Shown here: piece after piece, positions 20,756 to 28,546 of the stretch
Layout of the letters: each line of letters begins with the position of its first letter
How positions within the stretch are numbered: the stretch's first letter is position 1
Assembly: GCA_051003795.1 (NCBI GenBank)
Contig: JBPCKZ010000095.1
Location: 1-28,546 of the forward strand
From: JALYXS01 sp051003795
GTDB lineage: Bacteria > Acidobacteriota > Terriglobia > Bryobacterales > Bryobacteraceae
Length of the DNA stretch: 28,546 nucleotides
Direction of reading: 5' to 3'
The notes under the pieces: generated by a model
The model's database searches: none
The model's input: the letters and a program-made list of their open reading frames with translations, nothing else
What the model was told of the DNA's origin: nothing
Position numbers and translations under genes: made by a program

Positions 20756-23086
20756 ATGAGCCGCTGCCTTCTCCTGTTCTGTGCCGTCGCGGCCCTGGCC
20801 CAAAGAAACACGGGCGAGCTCAGGGTCGCCGTTCGCGATCCTCTCGGGAATTCACTCAAAGCATCCGCCGAATTGCAAAACCGGGCCGCGCAATACCGGG
20901 AAACATTTCCGACGGCTTCGGACGGGCGCGCCATCGCCAAATCCCTCCCATTCGGAATGTATTTGCTTCGCGTGAGTGCCGCCGGGTTCGCGCCGCGGCA
21001 GGAAGCGATCGAAATCCGCTCCGAAATTCCGCGCGAAATCGTCGTTACGCTCGGGATCGCGCCAATTGAAACTACCGTCACCGTGCGCGAAACCCAACCG
21101 CTGATCGATCCCTACTCTACCGGCACTCCTTCCTACATCGGCTCGCAAACCGTTCGCGAACACGCCCAGAGTCAACCGGGCCGGGCCGTGCTCGAAATGA
21201 TCGACGCGCAGCCGGGCTGGCTGCTCGAGGCCAACGGCGTGCTCCACCCCCGCGGCTCCGAATACCAGACGCAGTACGTTCTCGACGGCCTTCCCCTTAC
21301 GGATAACCGTTCTCCCGCATTCGCGCCGTCAATTGAGGCCGAAGATGTGGAGTCGATGACCGTGCTCACCTCCGGTTATCCGGCCGAGTATGGACGGAAG
21401 CTTGGCGGAGTCGTTGAAGTGCGATCGCCCGATGCGAGCGCTCCCGGTCTTCACGGCGCGGCGAATCTCGGCGGCGGAAGTTTCAACACGGAAATGGGAT
21501 CGGCCAGTCTCCAATACGGGTCGTTCGGGAAAGCCGGGCGGAATTCCGCCGGCCTCACTGTCGAAGGCTTCCGAACCGACCGGTATCTGGATCCGCCAGT
21601 GCTCGAAAATTTCACCAACCACGCGGATTCAGGCGGCGCGCGTTCGCATTTCGGACACGCGTTTTCCGATTCCGACCGGCTGCGCTTGGCCGTGAACTGG
21701 AACCGCGGCGGCTTCCAGGTTCCGAATGAACGCGTCCAGGAACTCTCGGGGCAGCGTCAGGACCGCAATACGGCGGAAACCATGGGCCAGGTTTCCTGGC
21801 AGCACATCTTTTCGCCCAGTTTGCTCCTCAACGTCCGCGGCATGGTGCGCGATCTCTCGGCGGACCTTTACTCCAACTCGCTTGGCACTCCCATCGTTCC
21901 GGATCAGAGCCGCGGATTTCGGGATGGCTACGCGAACTCCGGACTATCCGGCCATGTCGCGGCCGGCTACGGGACGCATGAATGGAAGGTTGGCGGGGAT
22001 GCGGTTTTCAGCAATCTGCATGAGCGCTTCGCGTATCGGATTACGGATCCAAATCAGTTCGATCCGGATACGCCCGCAAGCTTCAGCTTCAACGGGAAGA
22101 GTATCGATCGCGAGCAGTCCGCCTATGCGCAGGATTTGTGGCGGCTCGGACGGCTTACCATCGGCGCCGGACTCCGCTTCGACAATTACCGCCTTCTGGT
22201 CAAGGATTCCGCTTGGAGCCCCCGCCTGGGCGTGGCGTACGCATTCCCGAAACTCGGCCTCGTCTTGCGCGGCTCCTACGACCGCGTATTTCAAACGCCC
22301 GCGAACGAAGGCCTGCTGGTCAGCGGCAGCCTCGCGATTCAAGCCCTGAACGATCGCGTCTTGAGCCTTCCGGTCCGCCCCTCTCACGGGAATTATTATC
22401 AGGCGGGCTTCGCCCAGAGCGTGTTTGGCCATATCCGGCTTGACGCCGATTGGTACCTGCGCGATTTCAATAATTTTGCCGACGACGACCTGCTGCTCAA
22501 CACCGGGGTCAATTTTCCGATTTCATTTGCTCATGCGCGCATCCGCGGATTTGAAGCGCGCGTCGAGGTTCCGCGTTGGGGCCGGTTCTCGGGCTCGGCA
22601 GCCTACTCCAATATGATCGGCGTGGGACGCCTCCCGATCACGGGAGGTTTATTTTTTACGGACAACGCGACCGCTCAACTAACCTCGACAGACCAATTCG
22701 CGATCACGCAGGATCAGCGCAATACCGTGCACGGCCGTGCGCGGGCGCAGATTGCGCCGCGCGTCTGGACCGCCGTTTCCGCTTCTTACAACAGCGGCTT
22801 GCCCGTCGAGATCGCTAACCCCGACCTCGATTTTTTGCGCGCGCAATACGGAACGCGGATTCTCGATCGGGTTAATTTCGATCGCGGACGCATCCGGCCC
22901 TCGTTCTCTCTCGACGCATCGCTAGGAGCGGATCTGTGGAAGCGCGACCGTTATTCCGTCCGCCTGCAAGCCGACGCGTTCAACCTGACGAACCGCCTGA
23001 ATCTGATTAATTTCGCGGGACTGTTCTCCGGCACGGCGATTGGCCGCCCCCGCAGCTATGGCGCGGGCATGCGTTTCGAATTCTAG
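20756..23086 (+). CDS. TonB-dependent receptor-like outer-membrane protein
   Basis: The 776-residue product has a short signal peptide (MSRCLLLFCAVAALA). Residues 20-110 form a carboxypeptidase-regulatory/CNA-B-like beta domain (GELRVAVRDPLGNSLKASAE, with GMYLLRVSAAGFAP). A plug domain (about 120-225) includes YVLDGLPLTDNR and SGYPAEYGRKLGGVVEV. The rest is a beta-barrel of alternating aromatic/polar strands ending in GAGMRFEF, with the terminal Phe typical of BAM-inserted barrels. It is shorter than the Oar-like proteins common in acidobacteria and than its neighbour at 24946-28202. Substrate unknown, probably oligosaccharide or peptide. The stretch 20520-20755 upstream is AT-richer and holds no gene. 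Confidence 0.85.
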   Translation: MSRCLLLFCAVAALAQRNTGELRVAVRDPLGNSLKASAELQNRAAQYRETFPTASDGRAIAKSLPFGMYLLRVSAAGFAPRQEAIEIRSEIPREIVVTLGIAPIETTVTVRETQPLIDPYSTGTPSYIGSQTVREHAQSQPGRAVLEMIDAQPGWLLEANGVLHPRGSEYQTQYVLDGLPLTDNRSPAFAPSIEAEDVESMTVLTSGYPAEYGRKLGGVVEVRSPDASAPGLHGAANLGGGSFNTEMGSASLQYGSFGKAGRNSAGLTVEGFRTDRYLDPPVLENFTNHADSGGARSHFGHAFSDSDRLRLAVNWNRGGFQVPNERVQELSGQRQDRNTAETMGQVSWQHIFSPSLLLNVRGMVRDLSADLYSNSLGTPIVPDQSRGFRDGYANSGLSGHVAAGYGTHEWKVGGDAVFSNLHERFAYRITDPNQFDPDTPASFSFNGKSIDREQSAYAQDLWRLGRLTIGAGLRFDNYRLLVKDSAWSPRLGVAYAFPKLGLVLRGSYDRVFQTPANEGLLVSGSLAIQALNDRVLSLPVRPSHGNYYQAGFAQSVFGHIRLDADWYLRDFNNFADDDLLLNTGVNFPISFAHARIRGFEARVEVPRWGRFSGSAAYSNMIGVGRLPITGGLFFTDNATAQLTSTDQFAITQDQRNTVHGRARAQIAPRVWTAVSASYNSGLPVEIANPDLDFLRAQYGTRILDRVNFDRGRIRPSFSLDASLGADLWKRDRYSVRLQADAFNLTNRLNLINFAGLFSGTAIGRPRSYGAGMRFEF

Positions 23087-23095
23087 TCGACTATC

Positions 23096-23651
23096 ATGCG
23101 AATGTCGTTATTTGTAATCGGATTGTTGGTTGAAGCGATCGGTGCACCGGCACCGGCAGGGCAGATGCCTTCACGGGCGGAGTTCTTGCGCGCCGGTCAT
23201 CTTCGAAGCATTGAATTCTCAACGTCGGACGGCCCAACTCGAAGGAGCGCTGGCTTTGCATGCGATTGCTACCCGTCCGGACGGGGACACGTTTCGTGAA
23301 ACCCGCGTTAAGATGGCGGCAGTAATCGTCGCGGAGAAGGTGCATGCGCCGCCAGCAAAGATTATTCCTATCTTTCTGAGTTTTATCGCCTATCAGAGCC
23401 AGCCAGTTGACGTCAAACCGGATATGATTGGCATGCTGGTCCGAATGACGGCTCTCACTCCGGACTCGGCCCGCGTCATCGGTGTTTTACTTAGCCAAAT
23501 CGCGGACCCGTCTGTGCGCATTGCGACCTTAAACGCGATCGCCTCCAAGCCCAGGGCCGATCCCGTCCAGACCGATCTGATCATTCCTGGCTTGCGGGAT
23601 TCGAATGCGGACGTCCGCAATGCAGCTATTCATATCCTCAAACGGCTATGA
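23096..23651 (+). pseudogene. Secreted HEAT-like protein, probably frameshifted
   Basis: From the ATG at 23096 the first frame gives a good signal peptide (MRMSLFVIGLLVEAIGAPA), then PSRAEFLRAG, and dies at 23299. A neighbouring frame, open from 23130 to 23651, reads coding-like from about 23195: FEALNSQRRTAQLEGALALH, with helical pairs and the HEAT-like end LIIPGLRDSNADVRNAAIHIL. Residues before that point in the second frame are His/Arg/Cys-rich shadow. A single indel near 23185-23215 would join signal peptide and helical repeats into a protein of about 185 residues. If not a base-call problem the gene is broken. The end overlaps the amidohydrolase start by 4 bp. Confidence 0.5.
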
Positions 23652-24931
23652 GATTTTTCGCCGCGGCCGCTTTTTCGGCCGCACTTTGCGTTGGAGCGGA
23701 TTCCGTCGCGTTCGTCGATGTGAACGTCGTTCCGATGGACCGGAACATCGTGCTGGCGCACCAGACCGTGATCGTCCGGGGCGATCGTATTACGGAGGCA
23801 GGTCCCGCGAAGAGCGTGCGAGTGCCTCATGGCGCTCTCGTAGTCGATGGGCGGCACCGGTACCTGATGCCCGGCCTCACGGATTTCCACGTCCACATGC
23901 CCGAAACGGACCAGGACCGGAAGGATGAACTCAAGCTGTTCATCGCTAACGGCATCACGACCGTGGTGAACATGCGTGGAACCCCGGAAATCCTTGCGCT
24001 CCGCAATCAAGTGCGCCAAGGCGAAGTAATCGGGCCGACAATTTATACTACCGGTCCATACATAAACGAGCCGGAGTTCACCACCCCCGAACAAGTGCGG
24101 GACGAGGCGATCGCCCAAAAACGCGCGGGTTACGATTTCATCAAGATACACGGCGAGCTATCGAGCGCCGCGTATGCCGCATTGAGCGATGCCGCGCGCG
24201 AGCAACATATACGGGTGGTCGGCCACGTGCCCGCCAAACTGGGAATTCACGCCGTGCTCGGGAGGCAGTCGCTGATCGTGCATGCGGAAGAATTTTTGAA
24301 CTCCGGTTACACCAGCCCCGCGGAAATCGCGAAAGAAACGGCTCGCGCCGGCACCGATGCCAAGACGTGGGTTAGTCCCACCTTAGCCGTATTCCGCGAA
24401 ATCATTTATCAGGTTTCCGATATCGATTCCGTGCTGCAAAGGCCGGAGATGAAGTACTTGCCGCCCGCGATTTCCGCCGGCTGGCAGCCCGCCAAGAACG
24501 TTTATGTCTTGCGCTGGAAAATCGAGAAGGTTCCCCATTTCCGGGCGCAGTACGCCGCGTTGCAAGCGCTCACGAGAGCATTGCGCGATGCCGGCGTTCC
24601 CCTGTTGGCGGGCACGGATTGTCTGACCACCGGAATCGTCCCCGGCTTTTCCATGCAGGATGAACTCAACGATCTCAGGGGCGCTGGTTTAACTCCGTAT
24701 GAGGCGCTTCGCGCGGCCACGGAGAACGCCGCCGAGTTCCTGGGCATCGGCTCTTACGGCACGGTGAGCGCCGGAAAGCGCGCCGATTTGGTTCTGCTCG
24801 AAGCGAATCCGCTGGCGGACATCACGAGCGTGTCAAATCGCGCCGGTGTCATGCTGCGCGGAAAATGGCGGACCGAAGACGAACTCCGAAAGGAAATCGA
24901 CCGAATGGCCGCGAGTTACGCCGGAAGATAG
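23648..24931 (+). CDS. Exported metal-dependent amidohydrolase (imidazolonepropionase/prolidase-like)
   Basis: The 427-residue product has a signal peptide (MRFFAAAAFSAALCVGA), so it is probably periplasmic. The amidohydrolase TIM-barrel metal ligands are in order: His81 and His83 (DFHVHM), Lys167 (FIKIHG), His193 (VGHVP), His212 (IVHAEE) and Asp324 (LAGTD). The C-terminal composite beta domain is GTVSAGKRADLVLLEANPL. This set of ligands is typical of the secreted imidazolonepropionase-like/Xaa-Pro dipeptidase group, which hydrolyses cyclic amides or dipeptides. The true substrate is not deducible. It is coupled by a 4-bp overlap (ATGA) to the HEAT-like gene and follows a TonB-receptor-like gene, which fits an outer-membrane uptake and hydrolysis unit. 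Confidence 0.88.
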   Translation: MRFFAAAAFSAALCVGADSVAFVDVNVVPMDRNIVLAHQTVIVRGDRITEAGPAKSVRVPHGALVVDGRHRYLMPGLTDFHVHMPETDQDRKDELKLFIANGITTVVNMRGTPEILALRNQVRQGEVIGPTIYTTGPYINEPEFTTPEQVRDEAIAQKRAGYDFIKIHGELSSAAYAALSDAAREQHIRVVGHVPAKLGIHAVLGRQSLIVHAEEFLNSGYTSPAEIAKETARAGTDAKTWVSPTLAVFREIIYQVSDIDSVLQRPEMKYLPPAISAGWQPAKNVYVLRWKIEKVPHFRAQYAALQALTRALRDAGVPLLAGTDCLTTGIVPGFSMQDELNDLRGAGLTPYEALRAATENAAEFLGIGSYGTVSAGKRADLVLLEANPLADITSVSNRAGVMLRGKWRTEDELRKEIDRMAASYAGR

Positions 24932-24945
24932 CGTCCCCCGCCGCG

Positions 24946-27531
24946 TCAGAACGTTACGCGCAGCGCAAACTGGACCAGCCTCGCATTCACCGACGTCGCG
25001 CTGATTTGGCCGAACGTAGCTGAATTCAAGTTCAAGCTCGTCCCCGTATCGCTAGCCAGCGCAAAGTTGGCATGATTTAGTATATTGAAAAATTCCGTCC
25101 GGAACTCCATTCTGAAACGTTCGGTTAACGCGAAATCCTTGAAAACCGACGCATCCACGTTCCACTGGCCCGGACCGCGCAGGATTCCGCGTCCCGAATT
25201 ACCGTATGTTCCAGCCGGCGCTGGATAAAACGCGGCCTTATTGATATAGCTCTGCAGGTTGTCCTTGGTTGAACCGGTCGGGTGGATCAGAGGCACTCCA
25301 CTAATCACGTTTGCGTTGTAATTGCCGTTATCGTTCGCCGTCGTGCCGCCCAGCCCTTGGCCGCTCGTCGTGTTTATGACCGTGAGAGGGTAACCCGATT
25401 GCGCGATGAAAAATCCGTTTACAGACCAGTTGTTCAAAAACGTCGTGCCGAGCTTGCCGGTTCCCTTATTGGGAAGATCCTGCACGAAAGTCAACGCCAG
25501 CCGCTGCGGGCGGTCGAAGTTCGCCGGTCCTTTCGCGAGCTTCGTGTTAGCCCAGGGCGCGGGGTACAGGTTGGTGAAAAAGCGGGAGCTCTCATTGCCA
25601 TTCGTGAGGGCCTTCGAAAGAGTGTATACCAGCTGGAACGTCGAGCTGCCCATGCGTCGTTTCAAGGTATTTTGCCATGAGTGGTAGGTCGAATCGCCGT
25701 CTTGCAGAGTCATCGTAATATCGCCAAACCCTGGGTATCTACGGACCAGAGTTCCGTCGCTCCGCGGAATCAGCGGGTTAATAAATTGCGTCGCCATCAG
25801 ATGCGTGCCTTTCGTGCCGAGATAGCCCGTTTCCAACAATAGGTTCCCCGGCAGTTCCCGTTGAACTGTAAAGTTGTCTTGGAAAACCTGGTCGGTTTTC
25901 CCATGCGGCTGGATGGCGGTGAGCTGAATCTGATCGTTCGGACTCGTCGGGAATGGAATAACCGTCGCGCTGTATCCCGGATTTACAAACGTCCAGTTAT
26001 CCGGCTGCGTCAGGTTACAGCTTTGCCCGGCAATGGCGCAATTAACCGTAATATTTGCGAATGTGGGCGGATTGGAAAAAGTCTGCTGCGCAATCTGCCC
26101 GGTCCGGGAATCGTAGTAGATGCCCGCGCCGGTTCGGATCACGGTTTTTGAGCCCAACCGGTAAGCGATGCCCAACCGGGGCCCGAAGTCCAGCCAATTG
26201 CCGAACACGACATCGTTTGGCACGCCAGGCGTCACTCCGCCCTGCACGATACCGGAATTGGCGAGCGACCCGACTCCCTTGTAGCGGTCCGGCCAGAAGC
26301 TCACCATGTTCAGGTTGTATGCGGCCGGCATGTAATGCGCTTCATATCGAACTCCAACCTCCACCGTCAGGTTTTGAGTTGCTTTCCAAGTGTCGTCGAA
26401 GAAGGCTCCGAAGATCTCCTCGCGCATCAGCAACTCGCCGGGGCCGGCCGAAAATTGTTTGGTTGAGGGCTGGCTCAAGAGAAAGTCCGCGTATTCGTTG
26501 CCGCTAGCCAACCCCGTGAAGTTCCAGATGCCGCGGTTGTTCTGATCGTTAGCCGGATGCAGCAGCGTACTCACCGTCTCGGCGCCGGCCTTTATAGTGT
26601 GCTTTCCGCGCAGCCAGGTCAGTGTCCCTGAAAGAGTGAAGGTCTTGATGTTGTCGTGCCAGAGAGCGCTATTGCCGAAGCCGCCGTTTACATAGTTGCT
26701 GATGTTAATTTTCGGCAGCCCCGCAATCTCCGTTACGCCGGAAATCGGCTGCAAGCCCAGGCCCGTGGGGTTCGTGGTGTTTCCGAACGAAAGGTGCTGG
26801 TCGGTCATGTCGACGCCGAATTTCGTTTCCAAAACCAGAGTCGGCGAGAAGATATGCGTCTCGCTGATGCCGCCGGTGTGCTTCGCGCGGTTGGCGCCCT
26901 GGGTAAAGCCGGGCAAGCCTTGTCCGAATGGGGTAAGGTCGTACTCGAGACTTTCGAACCAGCGTCCGAATAGCGTGTCTTTATCGCTGATCCGGTAATC
27001 GATCCGGCCCGCGCCCTGATCCAGATTGGTGAGGTTGGCCGCCGCCGCGAAAAAATTGTTGGCGCCCGAACTGAAGTTCGGCAACGGTACGAATTGATCT
27101 TGGATCTTCAACGAAATCGGGTTTAGCCGCGATGACGGAATAATATTGCCCGCAAATGGCAGGCCGGTCGCCGGGTCCATAATCGTCTTGAAGCCGGAAA
27201 AATTTCCTTGCCGCTGAGCCGCTGTGGGAACGACGGTGGTCACCACGCCGCCGGACCCCGCCGCGCCGTTCGCATTTAACTGCCGCAGGCTCTCCCAGCC
27301 TCCCCAGAAGAAGAGCTTATCGTGCTTGATCGGCCCGCCCGCGTTGGCGCCAAACTGGTTCTGAATATTTTCTTTACGCGCCGGATTGAAAAAAGGCCGC
27401 GCATTGAGATCGGTGTTCCGCAAATACTCGTACGCGGCGCCGTGATACTGGTTCGTCCCGCTTTTCGTCGTAACGTTGATGATCGATCCGGAATTACGTC
27501 CGTATTCGGCGCTGTACAGGCTCGTCAACAC
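24946..27531 (-). CDS. Oar-like TonB-dependent receptor, C-terminal part (barrel), separated by a frameshift
   Basis: This 861-residue frame starts in the middle of a plug domain (LTSLYSAEYGRNSGSIINV) and continues as a long beta-barrel with many Asn, Gly and aromatic residues, ending RLVQFALRVTF with a terminal Phe. The frame is open further up, to about 27565, where it reads GTPSIDFLSEFRV and joins the N-terminal part at 27552-28202. It has no signal peptide and no credible start of its own; the listed GTG has no Shine-Dalgarno site. Intact, the protein would be about 1,080 residues, the normal size of acidobacterial Oar-like receptors. It ends 14 bases from the convergent amidohydrolase. 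Confidence 0.85.
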   Translation of the reverse strand: MLTSLYSAEYGRNSGSIINVTTKSGTNQYHGAAYEYLRNTDLNARPFFNPARKENIQNQFGANAGGPIKHDKLFFWGGWESLRQLNANGAAGSGGVVTTVVPTAAQRQGNFSGFKTIMDPATGLPFAGNIIPSSRLNPISLKIQDQFVPLPNFSSGANNFFAAAANLTNLDQGAGRIDYRISDKDTLFGRWFESLEYDLTPFGQGLPGFTQGANRAKHTGGISETHIFSPTLVLETKFGVDMTDQHLSFGNTTNPTGLGLQPISGVTEIAGLPKINISNYVNGGFGNSALWHDNIKTFTLSGTLTWLRGKHTIKAGAETVSTLLHPANDQNNRGIWNFTGLASGNEYADFLLSQPSTKQFSAGPGELLMREEIFGAFFDDTWKATQNLTVEVGVRYEAHYMPAAYNLNMVSFWPDRYKGVGSLANSGIVQGGVTPGVPNDVVFGNWLDFGPRLGIAYRLGSKTVIRTGAGIYYDSRTGQIAQQTFSNPPTFANITVNCAIAGQSCNLTQPDNWTFVNPGYSATVIPFPTSPNDQIQLTAIQPHGKTDQVFQDNFTVQRELPGNLLLETGYLGTKGTHLMATQFINPLIPRSDGTLVRRYPGFGDITMTLQDGDSTYHSWQNTLKRRMGSSTFQLVYTLSKALTNGNESSRFFTNLYPAPWANTKLAKGPANFDRPQRLALTFVQDLPNKGTGKLGTTFLNNWSVNGFFIAQSGYPLTVINTTSGQGLGGTTANDNGNYNANVISGVPLIHPTGSTKDNLQSYINKAAFYPAPAGTYGNSGRGILRGPGQWNVDASVFKDFALTERFRMEFRTEFFNILNHANFALASDTGTSLNLNSATFGQISATSVNARLVQFALRVTF

Positions 27532-27551
27532 CCTAAATTCGCTGAGGAAGT

Positions 27552-28202
27552 CTATGCTTGGCGTTCCGTCCCGTCCGGCGCGTTATTCAGGCTGTTGGTG
27601 GTTTGCACGCCGTCCACCAGCAGGTTGTTGCTGCCCCGCCGCGAGCCGTTGACACTTACGCTGGCACTGCCGGTTCCCGGCGTGTCGGCGTTGAAGATTC
27701 CACCCGAAACACCGGCCGATGTGCCTAGAATCTGCGTGAAGTTCCGCGTGGCGAGCGGGATGGATTCAATCGCCCGCTGCTCCATCACCTGACCCACGGT
27801 TGCCTGCTCGCTCTGCAGCAGCGGAGTTTCGGCATTGATGGTAATCGTTTCATTTACCCCGCCCACCTGCAAAGCCAGATCCAGGCGCACGCGCTCGGTC
27901 GTGTTCACGATTACGCCATTCATTACGATTTTTTGGAAGCCGGACGTTTCCGCGATCAACCGGTACCGGCCCGCGCGCAGCAGCGGAAACTGGTAGTTGC
28001 CGGTTTCGTCGGACACGGACTGGGATTCCAGATCCGTCTCCTCGTTAATCGCGGTGACCTTCGCGCCCGCGACCGTGGAGCCCGAACTGTCTTTGACCAC
28101 GCCTACGATGCCGCCGGTGGTCTCCTGACCAAGAGCCAGCCCAATCGTGAGGCACAGAACTATGGAAAATAAAAAACCGGCATGAACGGATCGCTTGCAC
28201 AT
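27552..28202 (-). CDS. Oar-like TonB-dependent receptor, N-terminal part, truncated by a 5-bp duplication
   Basis: The ATG at 28202 has GGAGGT 6 bases upstream. The 216 residues include a signal peptide (about 1-25, ending LALGQE), a carboxypeptidase-regulatory-like beta domain (about 28-115, GIVGVVKDSSGSTVAGAKVT) and the first part of the plug (about 120-210, SVNGSRRGSNNLLVDGVQT). It then stops after NAPDGTERQA. The stop comes from a tandem CCGTC pair (27566-27575, GACGG twice on the coding strand). Removing one unit restores NAPDGTPSIDFLSEF and the rest of the receptor. As written, this part alone cannot form a barrel. Confidence 0.85.
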   Translation of the reverse strand: MCKRSVHAGFLFSIVLCLTIGLALGQETTGGIVGVVKDSSGSTVAGAKVTAINEETDLESQSVSDETGNYQFPLLRAGRYRLIAETSGFQKIVMNGVIVNTTERVRLDLALQVGGVNETITINAETPLLQSEQATVGQVMEQRAIESIPLATRNFTQILGTSAGVSGGIFNADTPGTGSASVSVNGSRRGSNNLLVDGVQTTNSLNNAPDGTERQA

Positions 28203-28238
28203 TACGCACCTCCGGGATAACTGTAGACTTGTCCGCCG

Positions 28239-28267
28239 ATTATATTGTCGAAGGACCGAAAAAGCAA
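28239..28267 (-). promoter_or_regulatory. Promoter of the Oar-like receptor
   Basis: On the minus strand TTGCTT (28267-28262) and a perfect TATAAT (28244-28239) are 17 bases apart. They lie 36 bases before the ATG at 28202, which has its own GGAGGT. Confidence 0.6.
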
Positions 28268-28327
28268 TTCACGGAACTGAAACGATCCGGTTGAGCGCGC
28301 GATCCGAGCATAGCCATAATAGAGCGG

Positions 28328-28546
28328 TTGAGTCGCTCGATTCGAACCGTGTCGATCGCATGCCTGCTCGCCGCCGCGGCGATCGTCTCGCTAGTGGCTC
28401 AACTCGTGGCGCAACAGGGAATGGGTGGAGGCTCCAAGGCGGCTCCGCGCGGGCCGGCGAAAGCACGAACCGGCTTGCCCAACCCGAAAATCGATTTTCG
28501 CGACATCGCGGCGGCGGCTGGACTTGCCGCGCCCAACGTATACGGC
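28328..28546 (+). CDS. CRTAC1/ASPIC-UnbV-like FG-GAP repeat protein (N-terminal part, runs off the window)
   Basis: The frame from the TTG at 28328 is open to the window end (73 codons). It has a signal-like segment (SIACLLAAAAIVSLVAQLVA), a linker and then PKIDFRDIAAAAGLAAPNVYG. The last stretch is characteristic of the beginning of the mature domain of ASPIC/UnbV (CRTAC1-like) proteins, which carry FG-GAP/VCBS repeats and are abundant and exported in acidobacteria. The start codon is uncertain; no ATG precedes the signal segment in frame. It is divergent from the Oar-like receptor. Confidence 0.6.
   Translation, partial: MSRSIRTVSIACLLAAAAIVSLVAQLVAQQGMGGGSKAAPRGPAKARTGLPNPKIDFRDIAAAAGLAAPNVYG

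Overview
The window looks like a GC-rich chromosomal segment from an acidobacterium, probably of the Solibacter/Bryobacter type. This is inferred from gene content: two large TonB-dependent receptor-like outer-membrane proteins with carboxypeptidase-regulatory N-termini, the start of an FG-GAP/ASPIC-UnbV-like protein at the right edge, a secreted metal amidohydrolase and an SLT lytic transglycosylase with a typical acidobacterial N-terminus. No rRNA is present to settle the taxonomy.

Left chromosomal part (1-5927). Small genes come first: a four-helix membrane protein, a small SH3/Tudor-like protein and a cold-shock-domain protein. A 65-bp promoter-like block occurs twice, once before the membrane protein and once before the SH3-like gene. 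A 36-residue single-helix membrane protein converges with, and overlaps by 4 bp, a sugar-acid dehydratase of the IlvD/Edd family. Next is decayed, duplicated DNA: two tandem copies of a stand-alone receiver-domain gene, the second stopped by one nonsense codon, and a chimeric pseudogene joining pieces of a second dehydratase copy to the end of an MFS transporter. This debris ends at a tRNA-Arg(TCG) gene.

Integrated element (5928-15208). A 9.2-kb integrative element sits in the 3' part of the tRNA-Arg gene, bounded by perfect 49-bp direct repeats. It encodes a tyrosine integrase next to the tRNA and a frameshifted serine recombinase. A ribbon-helix-helix protein is divergent from the recombinase across two leaderless promoters and a 14-bp palindrome. 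It also carries a small secreted protein, an HGGxSTG protein, a protein ending in an HVHVHEGG motif, a zinc-finger/Toprim/DUF3987 primase-helicase-like protein, an AlpA-like HTH protein, a 10-bp iteron array, an unrecognised helical protein and a two-gene zinc-ribbon membrane cassette. A 24-bp motif, with an internal repeat, lies just inside each att end and looks like integrase arm sites. There are no capsid, tail, terminase or conjugation genes, so it resembles a small replicating genomic island or satellite-like element more than a prophage or ICE.

Right chromosomal part (15209-28546). An actin/Hsp70-fold ATPase is followed by a membrane-anchored coiled-coil protein. A lytic transglycosylase and threonine synthase diverge from overlapping starts inside a 15-bp tandem repeat. 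Then come a circularly permuted ATP-grasp-like enzyme, a TonB-receptor-like protein, a probably frameshifted HEAT-like protein, a secreted amidohydrolase, and a second TonB-receptor-like gene split by a 5-bp tandem duplication. A CRTAC1/ASPIC-UnbV-like gene begins at the right edge.
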